Assembly (NCBI RefSeq): GCF_000143415.4 | Contig: NW_003314306.1 | Span: forward strand, 528,897-592,896 | Direction of reading: 5' to 3' | Length of the DNA stretch: 64,000 nucleotides | Source: Selaginella moellendorffii | Lineage: Eukaryota > Streptophyta > Lycopodiopsida > Selaginellales > Selaginellaceae | Shown here: piece after piece, positions 43,861 to 56,289 of the stretch | How the letters are laid out: each line of letters begins with the position of its first letter | Numbering within the stretch: position 1 is the first letter of the stretch | The notes under the pieces: model-generated | What the model was told of the DNA's origin: nothing | The model's input: only the letters and a program-made list of their open reading frames with translations | The model's database searches: none | Translations under genes and position numbers: made by a program

Positions 43861-46779
43861 ACTCCAAAACAATAAAGGAGTCACAAGATTATCTTCATAT
43901 AATTGAAGTTAGTATTCATGAATTGAAGACTTAAATTAATGACTTTGGGAGGTCAAATACAAATGAGGACATGAGTCTTTGAAATGGTAGCCAAAGTTAT
44001 CTTTAATAAATGTTGGAACAAACCCAAGGAGTTGGGGGTGTACTTATTCTCATTATGTTTTAAGGGGCAAAGGTAACCCATAAAAAATGAAAAATAATGA
44101 AGAGTCAGGATAACATTTGTAAAGATGGTCTTTGTGAGTAGAACATAAATACAAGAAGTTATATTCCAATGAATTGATACCTCAAAAATAGCCAAGAGTT
44201 TAAAACCTTATAGGTAGTCAAATTGGCAAAGTCCAAAAAGCTGGATAACTCAAATAAAGTCAAAAATTGATCCTAAAGGACTAATGAAAGCATTTAGACT
44301 AAAGTGTGTTGCACCTTACAAAGAATGGGAAGGATCATAAAATCTAAGTATAAGAATAATGAGTATCTCATTGATGGCAGAATATGCTATACTAAAGTTG
44401 TGGGAAAGATGTTCCTAGAACAAAACAACTTTAGTACAGAATTATGTATAAACACTATAGTGCAATACTAACTAATAGTTGGTATGAGAAATGATTACTT
44501 TGGTTTTGACAAAAACTTAGTGGAAAGTGTTGTAAGGATAAGCTTATAGAATTGATAGTGTGGAGACACTAAATGTGCCAAAATGTGATGTTTTGAAGTT
44601 TAGTTAATAGATTCATGAGAATCCTTTGCCAAAGGAACCCTAATAAAAATGAGAATGACATAGTCTAAGCTAAAAAATATACAGTTAGAGTGTGGTGACC
44701 CAAATAATGATGGAGGTGTGGAAACACTAGCAATGAGTTATAAAACTTGACAACTATAAGGCAACTAAGCAAAATATGCAATATAATTAATTGGATTGGT
44801 AAAAGTTAACTACCTAAAACTTCTTATTAGGATAAAAAAGTTAGATATATCCCTCGAGGGGATAAATTGTTTATGTTGCGATATAATAAAACAATGTCAT
44901 AAAGGGAAATGCTCATTATTAAAGAATGCCATTATTGGGACAACTAAACACTTTAAAATACCAGAAAGTGGTGTTTGATATCATAAGGGCATTAGATAAG
45001 GACTAAGAAACTAAGTCTCTAACAAATAATAAATAGGAGGTGTTATCCAATGTTTAAGGTTGTGGAGACGAAATAAGTCCATTTATCTAAATTGGACAAA
45101 ACCAAAAAAGATTTTAGCAAGGTTAGTAACGAGCATATAAAGGCCCATAAGTAGTAATGTTAATCCTGGTGTGTGGGATTATAAAGTGAGCATATCTAAA
45201 TTGAAAAACCACTCCCTAGGCTATTGGGTAGGTTCAACCTTAAAAATATTTACTAAGGCATGGTAAAAAGTGCAAAGTTATCCTTTTAGCCTGGAAAAGA
45301 ATAACTGAAAGAAATATGTGATACCAAAAGCAAGTAATAAACAGAAAGAACCAAACCATAAAAAGCAAAAAGCAAAGCCAAAGATGGTTATGCAAGTTGA
45401 GAGTGGAGAATTAAATGGGTGCTCAAAAGTGCTACTACTGGCAATTATGATGCCATGGAAGGTCTAAAATATAGAATTGTCTATATTAGACCATATGACA
45501 ATTAAAACACTTGCAAAAGGAAAGGCTTTAACAAATTAAGAAACAAAGTCCTTTCAAGGTTCCCAAAAGCAATTCTATGTAAGTTAGTGTTTAAAAAGAC
45601 AAATGTAAATAATTTATAGAACACACAAAATTAGAGTGGCACAACAGAAGTGTGATCTTGAAGCTTGCCATAAAGCGAAGCTATCAAGGTTGGGAAAGTA
45701 GTTCTTAAGTGTTTAATGAGATGGGTTTGAACAAAAGTCGATGGTTAAGGATTTTCATGCTTATACATAAAACCATGTTACACTGGTCGGATAACTTGCT
45801 AAACAAGATTGGCAAGTCGGGGGACCTATGGAATGATATTTCATTTCACTTAAATCTTAACAACAACAATGTTAATGATAAAGTATCACTTCAATGCCAT
45901 CAACATTAAAACAAAGCTAAAAGAAAGCAAGAGTGAATCACTACTCAAAGCTCTTTAACAACCAAGTTAACCAAAGTTAAAAATACATTAGTCAATATTT
46001 GACACTAATCCTTCAACAATACTTAGTTACAGATAACATATCATCAAGGAATGATTCACCACTTCCAAAACTTAATGTAATTTAATACACAGACTAAATG
46101 CAATCAAATAATATTGACAAAGGTAGAGTTGCTATATCAACATAAAAAAACCATATAAATTTAATAACATGATCCTTTGCAACACCATCCAGTAAATAAG
46201 CCCACTGATAAATCTTTATCAAACAAAGTAAGTGTTAAAAGTCATTGACAAAGTCTATAAATAATCACTAGTTGCAAAGCACTCTTTCAACTTATTTTTA
46301 TAAGACCTTAACACTAAACTGATGCAAAGGATATAAAATTGGTTCTTTGCCACCAGATCCAATGGTTCTGCATGCCAATCCGTAGAAGTCCCGTAGGACA
46401 CAGATCTCAGCACCACTATGCGCAATCAAGTGGTACCAGCGCTAGCATGATAGCAGCAGTGGCCATGCAGGCTTTTGAGCAGCTCAACTCTGCCAACCTG
46501 GAAGACTGGTCTGATGTGTTCCATGACAAATGCCACATGAGAGCTAGCAGGCATCTTGTAGTGCAAATGCCGCAGCCAGCAGTCATTCACTAGTGGCAAA
46601 AGTCTATCATCATAAGAGAAATATGGCAAACCTATAAGCCACCAATACTCGTGTGTCCTGCAAAGTCCTAAGGTATCAGGACTTTGTGGGACTCCAACGT
46701 ACTAGGCATTTTGTAGTTAAGGAAGGTAAGCTTGCACCTGCTATAAAAGTTATGCCTTGGACACACTGCTGCACCAGCA
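43861..46779. other. AT-rich stretch, no gene recognised
   Basis: Very AT-rich from 43.87 to 46.3 kb, with stops in all frames and no retroelement motif that I can find. Positions 46330-46780 are less AT-rich and hold the BAHD promoter, with a TATA-like CTATAAAAG at 46741-46749, about 30 bp before the start codon. Confidence 0.4.
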
Positions 46780-48203
46780 ATGGATGCGATTCATTCTGAA
46801 TCTCTTCATGACTGCAATCAATTAAGCAGCAGTAGAGTTGTTCAATCTGCCTTCCATGTCATTCGGCCTCAGCACGTTCTACCACCTTCACCTCATTTTC
46901 TCTCAAACCTTGATCTTTGCTACAGCAAGCCTGAATTCTGCGCACTTGTGCTCTTCTTCAGGGATTGCTTCGTCCCTGCCACAGGAGCCAAGAGTTTTCT
47001 AGACAGGCTCAGGTCTTCACTGTCCAAGGTGCTAGTCTTCTATCCTGTTCTCGCTGGAAGGCTCAGGGAAAGCGGGAGTGGAAGGCTCGAGGTAAACATG
47101 AACGGCCAAGGTGTCCACTTTGTGGAGTCAAAGGTGGACGCAAGCTTCCAAGATTGGCAAGACATACGCCAGTGCCCACTAGACATAGATTTATCGCTCG
47201 ACACCGCTGTTGTCAATCCCAGCGATGTTCCTGTTATCAAGTTCCAAGTGACACAGTTTCGCTGCGGGGGCATTGCCATAGCAGTTCATTTCTTGCACAT
47301 TGTCCTGGACGGCTCCAGCCTCTACAGCTTCCTCAACGCATGGACTCAAGTTCACCGTGGAAGCACAATATTTTGTGAGAGCTTTCCAAGAGAACGGGTG
47401 CCCTTGGCTAGGGATCCTCCAATCATTGACGCTGCTGCACCCGACAAGCAAATCGATGCAAGCAACAACACGCCCTGCAATCTGGTGACACTTCGAATGG
47501 AGCAAACCGCAATAGATGCTTGCAAGCGCGAATCTCAACCGGCACCTTTGCCTACAACGGTGGAAAAGCTACGGGCTTTGAGGCAGTGTTGTCGATGCTA
47601 TGGTCGTCTATGCTACGTGCACAGGGAGTTCCGCATTACCTTGACACGTCTCTCTCGTTCCCTGTCAACTTGCGCGGCCCGAAACTAGCACTCGTCCCCC
47701 AAAACTATTTCGGCAATGCCATTGCCATTTGCCAGGTTCATGCGCCTCGAGCTGGTGACATAGTTGCTTCGGACTTATCGTATGCTGCGAATCTCATACA
47801 CAAAGCCAAGACCTCCTGCAATGGAGCATCCGTTCAGAGCATGCTGGACTGGCTGGAGCTCAATCCTGCTCATCATCACAACCAGGAGCTTCACTGGAGG
47901 CGGGGAATTACATCCACGACCATCACCAATTTCCCCATGTATGGTATCGACTTTGGGTGGCGAGGAGGAACACTCTCCCAGCTTTCCTTTCTGCCGAGCA
48001 AAGTTCCACCCTACATGCCATCTGTATGTGGAATGCTGCCCTCGCCAAGACCCAAGTCAATAGAGATTGTCATTGGGCTGCATCACCAGGGCCGAGAAGT
48101 GCTGTTACAGGACCATCTCTTCACACGTTATTTCTCAGCGTCCGAGATTAAACTCTGGACTGGAGAAAGCATATGTAGAGCTTTGAGGAGAGTCCCAAAA
48201 TAG
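46780..48203 (+). CDS. BAHD acyltransferase with one internal frameshift
   Basis: BAHD enzymes transfer acyl groups from CoA thioesters to alcohols or amines in plant secondary metabolism, in the cytosol. The N-terminal half (46780 to about 47530) and C-terminal half (about 47530-48203) are in different frames and together cover a normal 450-460 residues. The catalytic HXXXDG reads HIVLDG. The structural DFGWG motif reads DFGWRG, a Gly to Arg change. Other family blocks are LVFYPVLAGRL early and NYFGNAI in the middle. The change of frame lies between 47525 and 47570 (…IDACKRESQ to GKATGFEAVLSML), equal to a one-base loss. No GT-AG pair can explain it. It is either a young pseudogene or a sequence error. 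Confidence 0.8.
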
Positions 48204-48230
48204 TTTTCACTCCCATAAAAAATGCCCCAT

Positions 48231-48379
48231 TCTTAAATCCTTTGTAGCCTCCTCCTTCTGCTGGAACACGGGCTCATTGAGAGGCTGCCCGGCGAAGATC
48301 GCGCCAACGTACAAGATTTGTACAAATCGTTTCACACCATGACACTGTCTCCGTGGCTCAGCTCCACCGTCGTGTGAGC
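48231..48379 (+). pseudogene. Isolated exon-like fragment
   Basis: After TTTGTAG the frame CSLLLLLEHGLIERLPGEDR and ANVQDLYKSFHTMTLSPWLS runs to a TGA. It is GC-rich and well-formed, in contrast to the AT-rich surroundings, so it is probably the last exon of a transposed gene. I do not recognise the protein. Confidence 0.35.
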
Positions 48380-50229
48380 CTAGATCGGGGATGTGCCTTT
48401 GCTTTCAAAGTTAGCCTGCCTTCTCCAGAGTATAAGTGAAGAAGTTGAAGGAAACTGGCATCCGGTTGCATGTTTAAAGTTACGTTGTGGTACATGGTTG
48501 GAGTGCGAGTGTAGACTGTTGAAGAGAGGCCCAGTGATTCTCCAGCTATGACTTTGACACTGGTGCCATCTTTCTCTGCCAATCTTATCCTCGTAGTTTG
48601 GCTTGATTCTGGAATAGAACAACTGCTTGGTTGTTACTCTGAAGCCTCTGAAGAAGCAAAGAGGAAACCAAGGATACTTACATTTTAAACTTGGATGAGA
48701 CATTAATCCAAAAGCTGGAGAACACGCTGTACACCAGTGCTAGCAGGCATCTAGCAGACAACAGTCATCCATTAGTAGTAAAAAGAAGAAAGAAAGATCA
48801 ATACAAGTTTTTTTGTTTTTCTTCCTCAAACCCATACCTTTTATTTGATCCATTCAAGACAAATTTCTGCAGTAAGTGGATAGTTACCTTTACTTCTTAT
48901 TTGATCCATTCAAGGTTAAATTTCTACCATCTATTTCAACAGGCTAGTATAACAGTGGAGAAGTGGGCAGCTATTAAAATTGTGTTTTTGAGTTGAAACA
49001 TTGACAACATTCTTGTTGAGTTTTGAGCAAATTGTTAGTACTCAATTGACAAGTTTTATGGCAAAAAAAACCAATGATTTGGTGGTTGGATTGATTGGAC
49101 AATCCCCCCCTCCTTTAGTTCTTGTGAATTGTGTAAAGGAAAAAGCCTTTGATCAACTTGAGAAAGTCCAAGGTAACTATCCTTGTACTAGGATGAGTAT
49201 TTGCAGAAGCAAGTGTAAGCATGGGTGGTGATGATGGTGAAATTGTTTGAAACATTTTAGCATATAGGAGGTTGGAGCGGCTGGAGAACTGCGATAGCCC
49301 TTGGTGTGATGAGGCAGTTAGTGGGCCAGGGTGAGCTTGTTATGCTGTATAACATGTGAGTTGGGCATGGTGAGCATATGATAGTGGTCAACTGGCGAGC
49401 CCTAACTCATATGAGCCAGGATTTTGCCTACATGGCATTTCCTACCACATACATTCATTCATATACTGTTTACAAGGTTTTGTAGTGCCTCCCAAGAAGC
49501 ATGAGATCAATGATGCTGCAGTGACATATATGCTACATATAATGGGGGAACTTGGGTCTGAATTGAACAGTTCCCAACAGTGCCATACAAGCCCTGGCCA
49601 GTTAAGGTGAATAATTACTAGTGAGAGGGATCAAGATGGCATCAATAACAATAGGGGATGTGGTCTATTTAAACATACTTAGGCCAGTAGAGCATTTCTT
49701 CTTTGTCTTTTTGCCATTCAAACTCTGGAAATAATTTATGTTTTGATTGACATGGCATTTGAAGTGTGATATATAAATATTTCTTGGGAGTTGTGGAGAA
49801 TCTATGCTAAAGGACAATAAAGATCCAAAAGAAATCAATGCGAGAGCTAGTTATAAGAAGGAAGGCAAACCTCACCCCTTTAAGTGATTAATAGTATTTA
49901 AAATGTTTAAAAGTAGTGAAAAGATTATAAATGCTAATGAAATTGCTTTTGGTTTTTAGTGAGTTTTAAAGTGTTTTGGATTATAGCTCATGGTCAGTCA
50001 TTAGCAACAAAGTTAATTTTGTGAAGTAATCTTTATTTTCTTTTCTCACAGCTTACTAGATTCTTACTTAAGCACACACAGAAGAATTTGTATGACACAA
50101 TGCCTCTTGGCATTGATTCTGGCATAGACCTTGCTAAATAAAAAATGCCAAAAAATAGTTGTAAACCCAATTAAGAATACCTTTGCTAAATTTTTTAATG
50201 AATAGGGTTTCTTAAATCATAACCCCCAT
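48380..50229. other. AT-rich stretch, no gene recognised
   Basis: Short open frames lack codon structure. Positions 49010-49200 have a plus-strand reading with few stops (FEQIVSTQLTSFMAKKTNDL), perhaps a relic. Nothing is seen in 49250-50230. Confidence 0.35.
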
Positions 50230-52260
50230 CCTTTGTATCTGAGGGTCTATGTAACGAAGTTTTCCTGAATTGGGTTCCTCATCAAGCATCTCATCCTTGT
50301 TTACGGTGCAAGATGCTGGACTTCCAGGAAATCCATTTTATGCTTGCGGCAAAGGGAATATCACTGAGTACATCTCCACACTCTTTACAAATACCGCTGA
50401 TGGCTGGGATATAAGAGCTCTCAATCAATTAATCAATCAATCATTGTTTCAATGGTTGAAACAATGGCACAGAGTTATTCACGTTGTTCTGAAGAAATGG
50501 TTTTCACTTATGGATGTCTCCTCCGGGCCTTGGACACTGATGGCAGAGTGGACGGAGATTGAGCACGCCTGGCATAGTTTTGTCGTAATAAGACAAGAGA
50601 TTTATGTTGATCACGATGTATGAAAGTATGTGAAATGTTTTGCTACGTTTGTTTTGTGGTCAAAGAGCTGCCAGATTGAGTGACAATCATCATGAGCAGC
50701 AAAGACAAATTCCAGAAACTACAGAGGCTCACTTGTTGCTTTTGAGGATTGAACTCTTTTGATAAGCTCTTGAAAACTTTTCTAGACAAGAGAACTTGGC
50801 ATGGAAAGTTATGTTTGGTTTTGTCCTTTTTTGTCCTACCAGGACACAGAACTCAGTCATCCTCGAATGCTGCCTCCAAGAGAAAGTTTTCAACAAGAAT
50901 ACTTCTACTGTGCCACCATGACATGATCCACAGATTCACAGGTCTGCGACCAATGACTAAAGGTCTTTACAGTCTTAACTTGACAACACCCAAAGTAGTG
51001 GATTCCACGACCATGACAATGGTCGATGATTCATGTCTCCTCAGTAGACAAGATTGAGCACATCTTTGTGGCGACAAAACAAGAGAGCGTCCCCAGAGTT
51101 TTGTATGCTTGAGCAAGCCAAAGCCATCAAAGTAAGTTTGCTCGCGTTTGTTTTTGTTAGATGTTTAAAGAGGGTACGTGGCTGGATAAACGGGATTGGA
51201 GAGATGTATGAGAAGCTGGGGAATAACTTCTTCAGAAAGAAGAAACTAAGAAGAACGAGCTTCTTTTTTTCGCTCCTTGCATCCCTTTTACAGTACTATA
51301 AGGTTGCTTCTCGCCACTCTTCTACGTGTGATGGCTGCTGGTGCCAAAACAGTGGCCACAAGGAATCCTTGCGGCTTATGATGCCTGGGATCCATCACGG
51401 CCCAACCGCAGTGTGGAGTTTCCGTTGCCCCACAAAACAGAAGAATTTCCTCACGCTCAAGTCGTTGCTTCCGCGGGTGGCCTGGTATGCGTCTTCAGGA
51501 CGCACAGGGGATTGGTTGATCCTGTTGATGATGTGTTTCACCTGGTGGTGGGGGTTATGGCATATGGAATGACATATGGAAGGTTGATGGCAAGGGTGGC
51601 TTGGTTCAAAGACCCATAAAGCAATGCTTGATCAAGTGTACAGGCAGTGCTCTGTCAGAATGGTTTTCTGTTGTTCTGTTCATGCAGAGGCCAATCTGGT
51701 GATCTTTTCAGAGACAGGGCTCATGTTTGTTTACGACTTGCCAATCGAGCATTAAGTATCTCATCTTTACTTGTAGGCATGGCGTTTCATTATTTAGCAG
51801 CAGACAGATAAACTCCGAGCTCTTCAACTTTTTTGGTGCTTTCTAACAAATTCATTGAGGCTTTGTTTTCCTTTTTCTAGGCATCAAATTGGGCACTTTG
51901 TCACAGTTTTTCAATGTCACGTACATTCACAGCTTCTGGGGCGATTTTCTTTGTGCTATTAAACACAGAGGTAAATAGAATAAACGTGCTGCAAGTTTTT
52001 TGTTCTAATGCAGACCAAGTTCATGCAGGACTTGCACCACAAGTACTTGACCAATGCAGTCCATCAGTAAGCACCAAAAGAAAGCAAGAATTTTATGCCT
52101 TCTGCTGTCCTTGTGTGTGTAGATGTTTCCTTCTTTGGAGCACACAGGAGGGAAGTCATGCATGAACAACATGATGCAGTGCTTGCTCGACTTCCGCTCA
52201 TTGCTCAAGAACATTAGGAGTTGGGAGGAAACTGTATTCGTTATCCCAACCATTTTACAA
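50230..52260 (+). pseudogene. Gene fragments, partly F-box/kelch-like
   Basis: Three patches read as protein. One is 50290-50410 (VQDAGLPGNPFYACGKGNIT). The second is 51350-51560 (LAAYDAWDPSRPNRSVEFPL and EEFPHAQVVASAGGLVCVFR), with AEANLVIFSETGLMFVYDLP near 51690; that wording is typical of plant kelch/F-box domains. The third is 52130-52280 (MNNMMQCLLDFRSLLKNIRS, ending IPTILQVLELRS). They may be exons of one gene, but the frames are broken between them. The third is repeated in inverted form at 43.6-43.86 kb. Confidence 0.45.
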
Positions 52261-52269
52261 GTTCTAGAG

Positions 52270-53110
52270 CTGAGATCGTAGTTTCATGAGACCGTCTGCC
52301 CCTTACACAAATGCCACTTGAAATCCGAGACTTTTGGACGGCTCTAGATTACAATGGCTATTTTGCATCAACATGTTGAGGGACTATCACGCAGAAGAAA
52401 TTCTCGATATGAATCCGAGCGTGATTTTGATTTATGCGTCCCATGGGATTTTCTTTGTAATTAGCTTCAAACAAGCTGGCACGAAATCACAATTGAAATA
52501 CAATGATCTTTCAGAGTCTTGGTTTTCAAGGGTGGAGGAATCCAACGTGGCCCATGGTACCGTGCCGTTTGCCACGACCATTCTAAATTCCCAGAATGGC
52601 AATTAGAACTTCAACAAAAACCTGCTAAAGTAGAATCAAAACAAAAGGAAAGTGAGTGCATTCCAAGTAATGAGTTGCATGTTCTTCATATTCCAAGTTC
52701 TTGATTCTGTAAGACTTCACATCCTTGGAATTCAGGGAGACTCGCGTGCGCTCAGTCCAGAATGCAACGACAATTTCCTTAAGACGGTCATGTCTGATAC
52801 TTCTTCCTAGCTGTGTCGACCCATGCGTCTGAGCCTGCCATCTGCCTTGCTCCTGCAAAGTGGCGCCGGTTGATGTTGAGGATGCGGCCCATGGCAAAGT
52901 CATTAACTCTGTTTTCCCCAGCAAAGGCAGCAAGCTTATCTCTTGATTGAACTCCTTTGTTTTGTTGGCAGCGTGCTGAGAGCAGAGTTCGAAATCCTTT
53001 CCATGCTAAGACCTAGAAAGAAAAGATTGAGAACAAGAAAACAAGAACCAACCTGGCGAGGTTAAGAATCTCAAGCTTCTCCTCCCTCCCGTGTCTTCTC
53101 AGCAAAAAAG
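52270..53110 (-). pseudogene. ORF remnant duplicated together with the NTPase gene (copy 1)
   Basis: On the minus strand 53019-52790 reads VLAWKGFRTLLSARCQQNKG... to NINRRHFAGARQMAGSDAWV and ends in TGA. One frame over, RHDRLKEIVVAFWTERTRVS and KNLEYEEHATHYLECTHF continue to 52625. The W..TRVS...D....YEEH..H.LE pattern reminds me of conserved segments next to transposases in eukaryotic DNA elements, but I cannot name a family. The same frame change is present in the second copy at 58350-58870, so it predates the duplication. Confidence 0.45.
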
Positions 53111-53304
53111 AAACTGATTTTCTTCGCTGGTGATAGAATACATTAGAAATTGATACAACAGAAAAAGATTTGGAAAATCTTTCAGTTGGTTACAAAAAAG
53201 TTTAACAACTTTGTGGTACCACTCCGTGGCGATGCCTTCCGAGGCTTAAGAAAAAATCACGTTGCTCGTTAGTTCCGTCAGATTACCTGTTTACAGTTGC
53301 CAGT

Positions 53305-55993
53305 TTATACATCCAACTCCATTCCTTCCTCATCACCCCAATAGTCTTCCGGTTCAGTAAAGGCTACATCGAAATCTCTTTTCCTCCTAGGCCTGTCCTT
53401 GAACGAGCGATGCAAGTCCAATGCCAGCGCTGTATCAACTGCACATGCCAAGGACTCGGGCTCTCCAACTTTGAATCCCTTGTACACGTCTAGAAAGTTT
53501 ACCAAACTGTCAAAACAAGTTAGCAACGATCACAGTACACAGATGAAGACCACTTACTCCTGAGAAAACAATTGTTTTGCGTTGCCAGCATGAATGATGA
53601 TCTTGAGCTGGGGACCAACACCCCCTGCAGCAGGAATCACCTCAACAGCAGGAGGCATACGCTCCTTGAAGATTGCTGGATACACTACCATCAACCTGAT
53701 AATGCCATTCTTCCACCAGCGGTTACCAACCTCCTTCTTGAACTCTGCCCTCAGTTTCGCTGCCTTGCGAGACCTGAATATGAACTCGGGATTCGTCGTC
53801 GACACGCCCTGCTCGAACTTCTTCTTGTCAAGAAAGTTCAGGAGCCTGAACTGTGCAAAGAGGATCAGCTCCTTGTTGTCTTCCGTCTTCACTGGGATCA
53901 CCAGATCTGGACCTGCTAGGAATTCCGGGTTGAGAACCTTTGCTGTTCCCATCCCACCAGCGAGATAGCTCGTCATTCCCTTGGTACTACACACCAGTCG
54001 AAGGTTGTCTGCTGACCACAACCTCAGCTGCTGGCAGAAGATGTCTGGTAAAGCAGTTGCGCCCTCAAAGATAGGATGATTACTGAACTTGCCAGCCGAA
54101 AGAAAACTGCAAAGAGCATCTGCTGCAGCTATCTCGAGGTTGAATCCCGCCGATTGTGAATTGAGACGATTCATTATGTGAAGGGCGTTGTCCTCACGGA
54201 AATAGTACTCAAGCGCTTCCAACACGAGTGGTTCCTCGATCGTTCCTTCCAGCCCGAACTCTCCCTTATTCACATCAACAGCATCCAAATAAGCTAGCCC
54301 ATGGTGAATCAGCTCGACTTCCTCTTTCCTGATGCAGTAGTACTTTCCAACATATTGGCTTGTCAGACATATCATCCGGCACAATTGGATCAGCTCCACG
54401 TTGTGAATCCGCGGCTGGACCTGGATGCGCTTCAAAACCGTGACGTAAGATCCTTCCGAGTCCTCCTTCGTGAGCATCGATCGGACACTCTTAAGCGACT
54501 CATTGAGAGAGCGTTGCTTTTCCAGAAAATCCTCAAGAACCCGAGCCAGTGGTCTGTATCTCCCTACGAACCTCTGGAGCAACTCTTCATCAACAGTGTC
54601 GTCGACAGCGACAAAATTCTTCATGTACTTGTACATGTCGCCCGTGTCTCGAAACTTGCCGAAGGAATAGAAAGCAGGACCAAGTAGCAGCGGTTTGGCA
54701 ATTGCCGGCGAGAAAACCTCGGTTTCCTTATGTATGACCAAACAAGTAGCCGAGACCAGCAGCTTGGCAGTCACACCTCTGGAAGGACGACTAAGTGCCT
54801 CATACACTTGATGGAACGAACTCCTCATCCCAGTCCCTCTGCCGAAAGGCTTAAACTGATCTTTGTGCAACTCGAAGAGCGCCTGCGCTTCATCCAACAC
54901 AACGACTACATCAGTAGCCATCCCTATAACCTGCTGCCACTGCTCATTGATCTCTTCCTCTAAGGCGTCCTGCCTTGTCACTACACCTAGAGCTTCCAAC
55001 TTGACGAGCAAAGACCCCGTTAAATACTTGCAAATATCCAAGAGCAGCTCGAACGTCATATGCCACGCCTTCCAGAACCAAGCTGCGCAATAATCTCAAG
55101 TCCTCAAACCCAAAGTTACCCTGCGTGTCAGCTACGAAGTAAAGCCCAATTCTCGAACAGAGAAGCTCCAGCAACGTCCTTGTTTTCCCTGAACCCGATG
55201 TGCCCACCACAGAAACCACCGGACCTTTACTGTCTAGCATGTTGCTCAGATCACCAGACTGCGTCAGAAAGCTTGTTCCCAAGCCCGCTAAAAGTAGGCT
55301 GGGCTTCCCGTTCACTGTGGGCACAGCTCCAAGCTGCTTAATAGACTCCCGGGCCTTTTGGATAAAAGCGTCTACGCGGGGGAGAGCCTCGATTAATACT
55401 TCACCAGCAGTTGGAACTATTTGAGCTGCACAAGACAACGCACAAGCTTAAAACGGAATTAAGAAAAACGGCAGAAAAAAAGAGAGTTTTGCAACGAAGT
55501 AAAGCAATGTCTCCTCGGTTTCGAGCTGTGGCAGACTTAGAGCTATGGGATCAATGGCGCAAGCTTTGCAGAGACAAAGAACACAAACAAGGGGTACAAT
55601 GCAAAAGGAAGGACCTCGAGTTTAAAATGAGCGATTGCACAACAAAGAGGCTTTTGCGATTCGAGATGGCAACAAAACAAAGCTCGACATTTGGGGCTTT
55701 TGCGGCAGAAGCAGCTGATTGGGGCTTTTGCAGGGCAAGGCAAGAAGTGTGCATCAAATCTCTTAGATCGCGCATAGCATGTACTTACCATTAGATTTGA
55801 GCAGGAGAAGCTCCTTCTCCCGCAGCTGCTTCTCCTTCTCCCGCAGTTGCCACTTCTCCTCCCACAGATGCCTTTTCTTTTCAGGATCTTTCTCACTCTT
55901 CAATTGTTCTGTCAACTCTTCGATTTCAGTGCCCACAGCCTGGATGGAATGCTCAAGCTCCTGAAGCAAAGAGTCGACATCCAAGGACGCCAT
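53305..55993 (-). CDS. Crinkler/RHS-like P-loop NTPase protein, copy A (one deletion)
   Basis: Exons 55993-55789, 55425-53558 and 53506-53305. The N-terminus is a coiled coil (MASLDVDSLLQELEHSIQAV, then KEKQLREKELLLLK). The Walker A motif GTSGSGKT is at 55204-55181 and a Walker B-like VVVVLDEAQ near 54900. A long helical part follows. The C-terminal region has GPDLVIPV...LILFAQFR, which could be a worn PD-(D/E)XK nuclease core, and the tail ends EPEDYWGDEEGMELDV. The order coiled coil, P-loop NTPase, possible nuclease resembles the Crinkler/RHS class of eukaryotic proteins; this is inference from motifs. Near 55045, 125 bp present in copy B are missing here, which shifts the frame (DVRAAL | LDICKYL). 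Downstream, 500 codons are open. Confidence 0.6.
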
Positions 55994-56289
55994 CTTTCTT
56001 AGGTTTACGATAATTTTTAATTTTCATAATGTCATATAAAAACTGAGAAAAACTGCCTTATTTTTCAAACTGCAGGAAATAGTCTATGGGTGATGAAGTC
56101 CTCAGGCTCTCCAGCACCTTAGGATGTGAGCATAGCCGGCAAGGAAGAACCAAGTGATGTATTTCGTCGGCTTCCACAGGAGGAAAGCTGGCAGCGTGTC
56201 CTTGAATCAGGTATTTTCTTCGGCCGTGAAAATCATCTTGCAGGGACACTCTGTGGCTTTGAATCTTCGGTTTGATCGCAGCCTTGTGG
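55994..56289. other. 5' flank of the NTPase gene
   Basis: AT-rich promoter-like sequence up to about 56060, then the start of the coding-like sequence of the next repeat (GHSVALNLRFDRSLVELYLH on the plus strand, 56235-56330). Confidence 0.35.

Noticed and set aside
46339-46593. 84-codon open frame upstream of the BAHD gene
   Set aside because: No homologous pattern and no splice context, and it is next to the BAHD promoter. Probably chance or a relic too worn to call.
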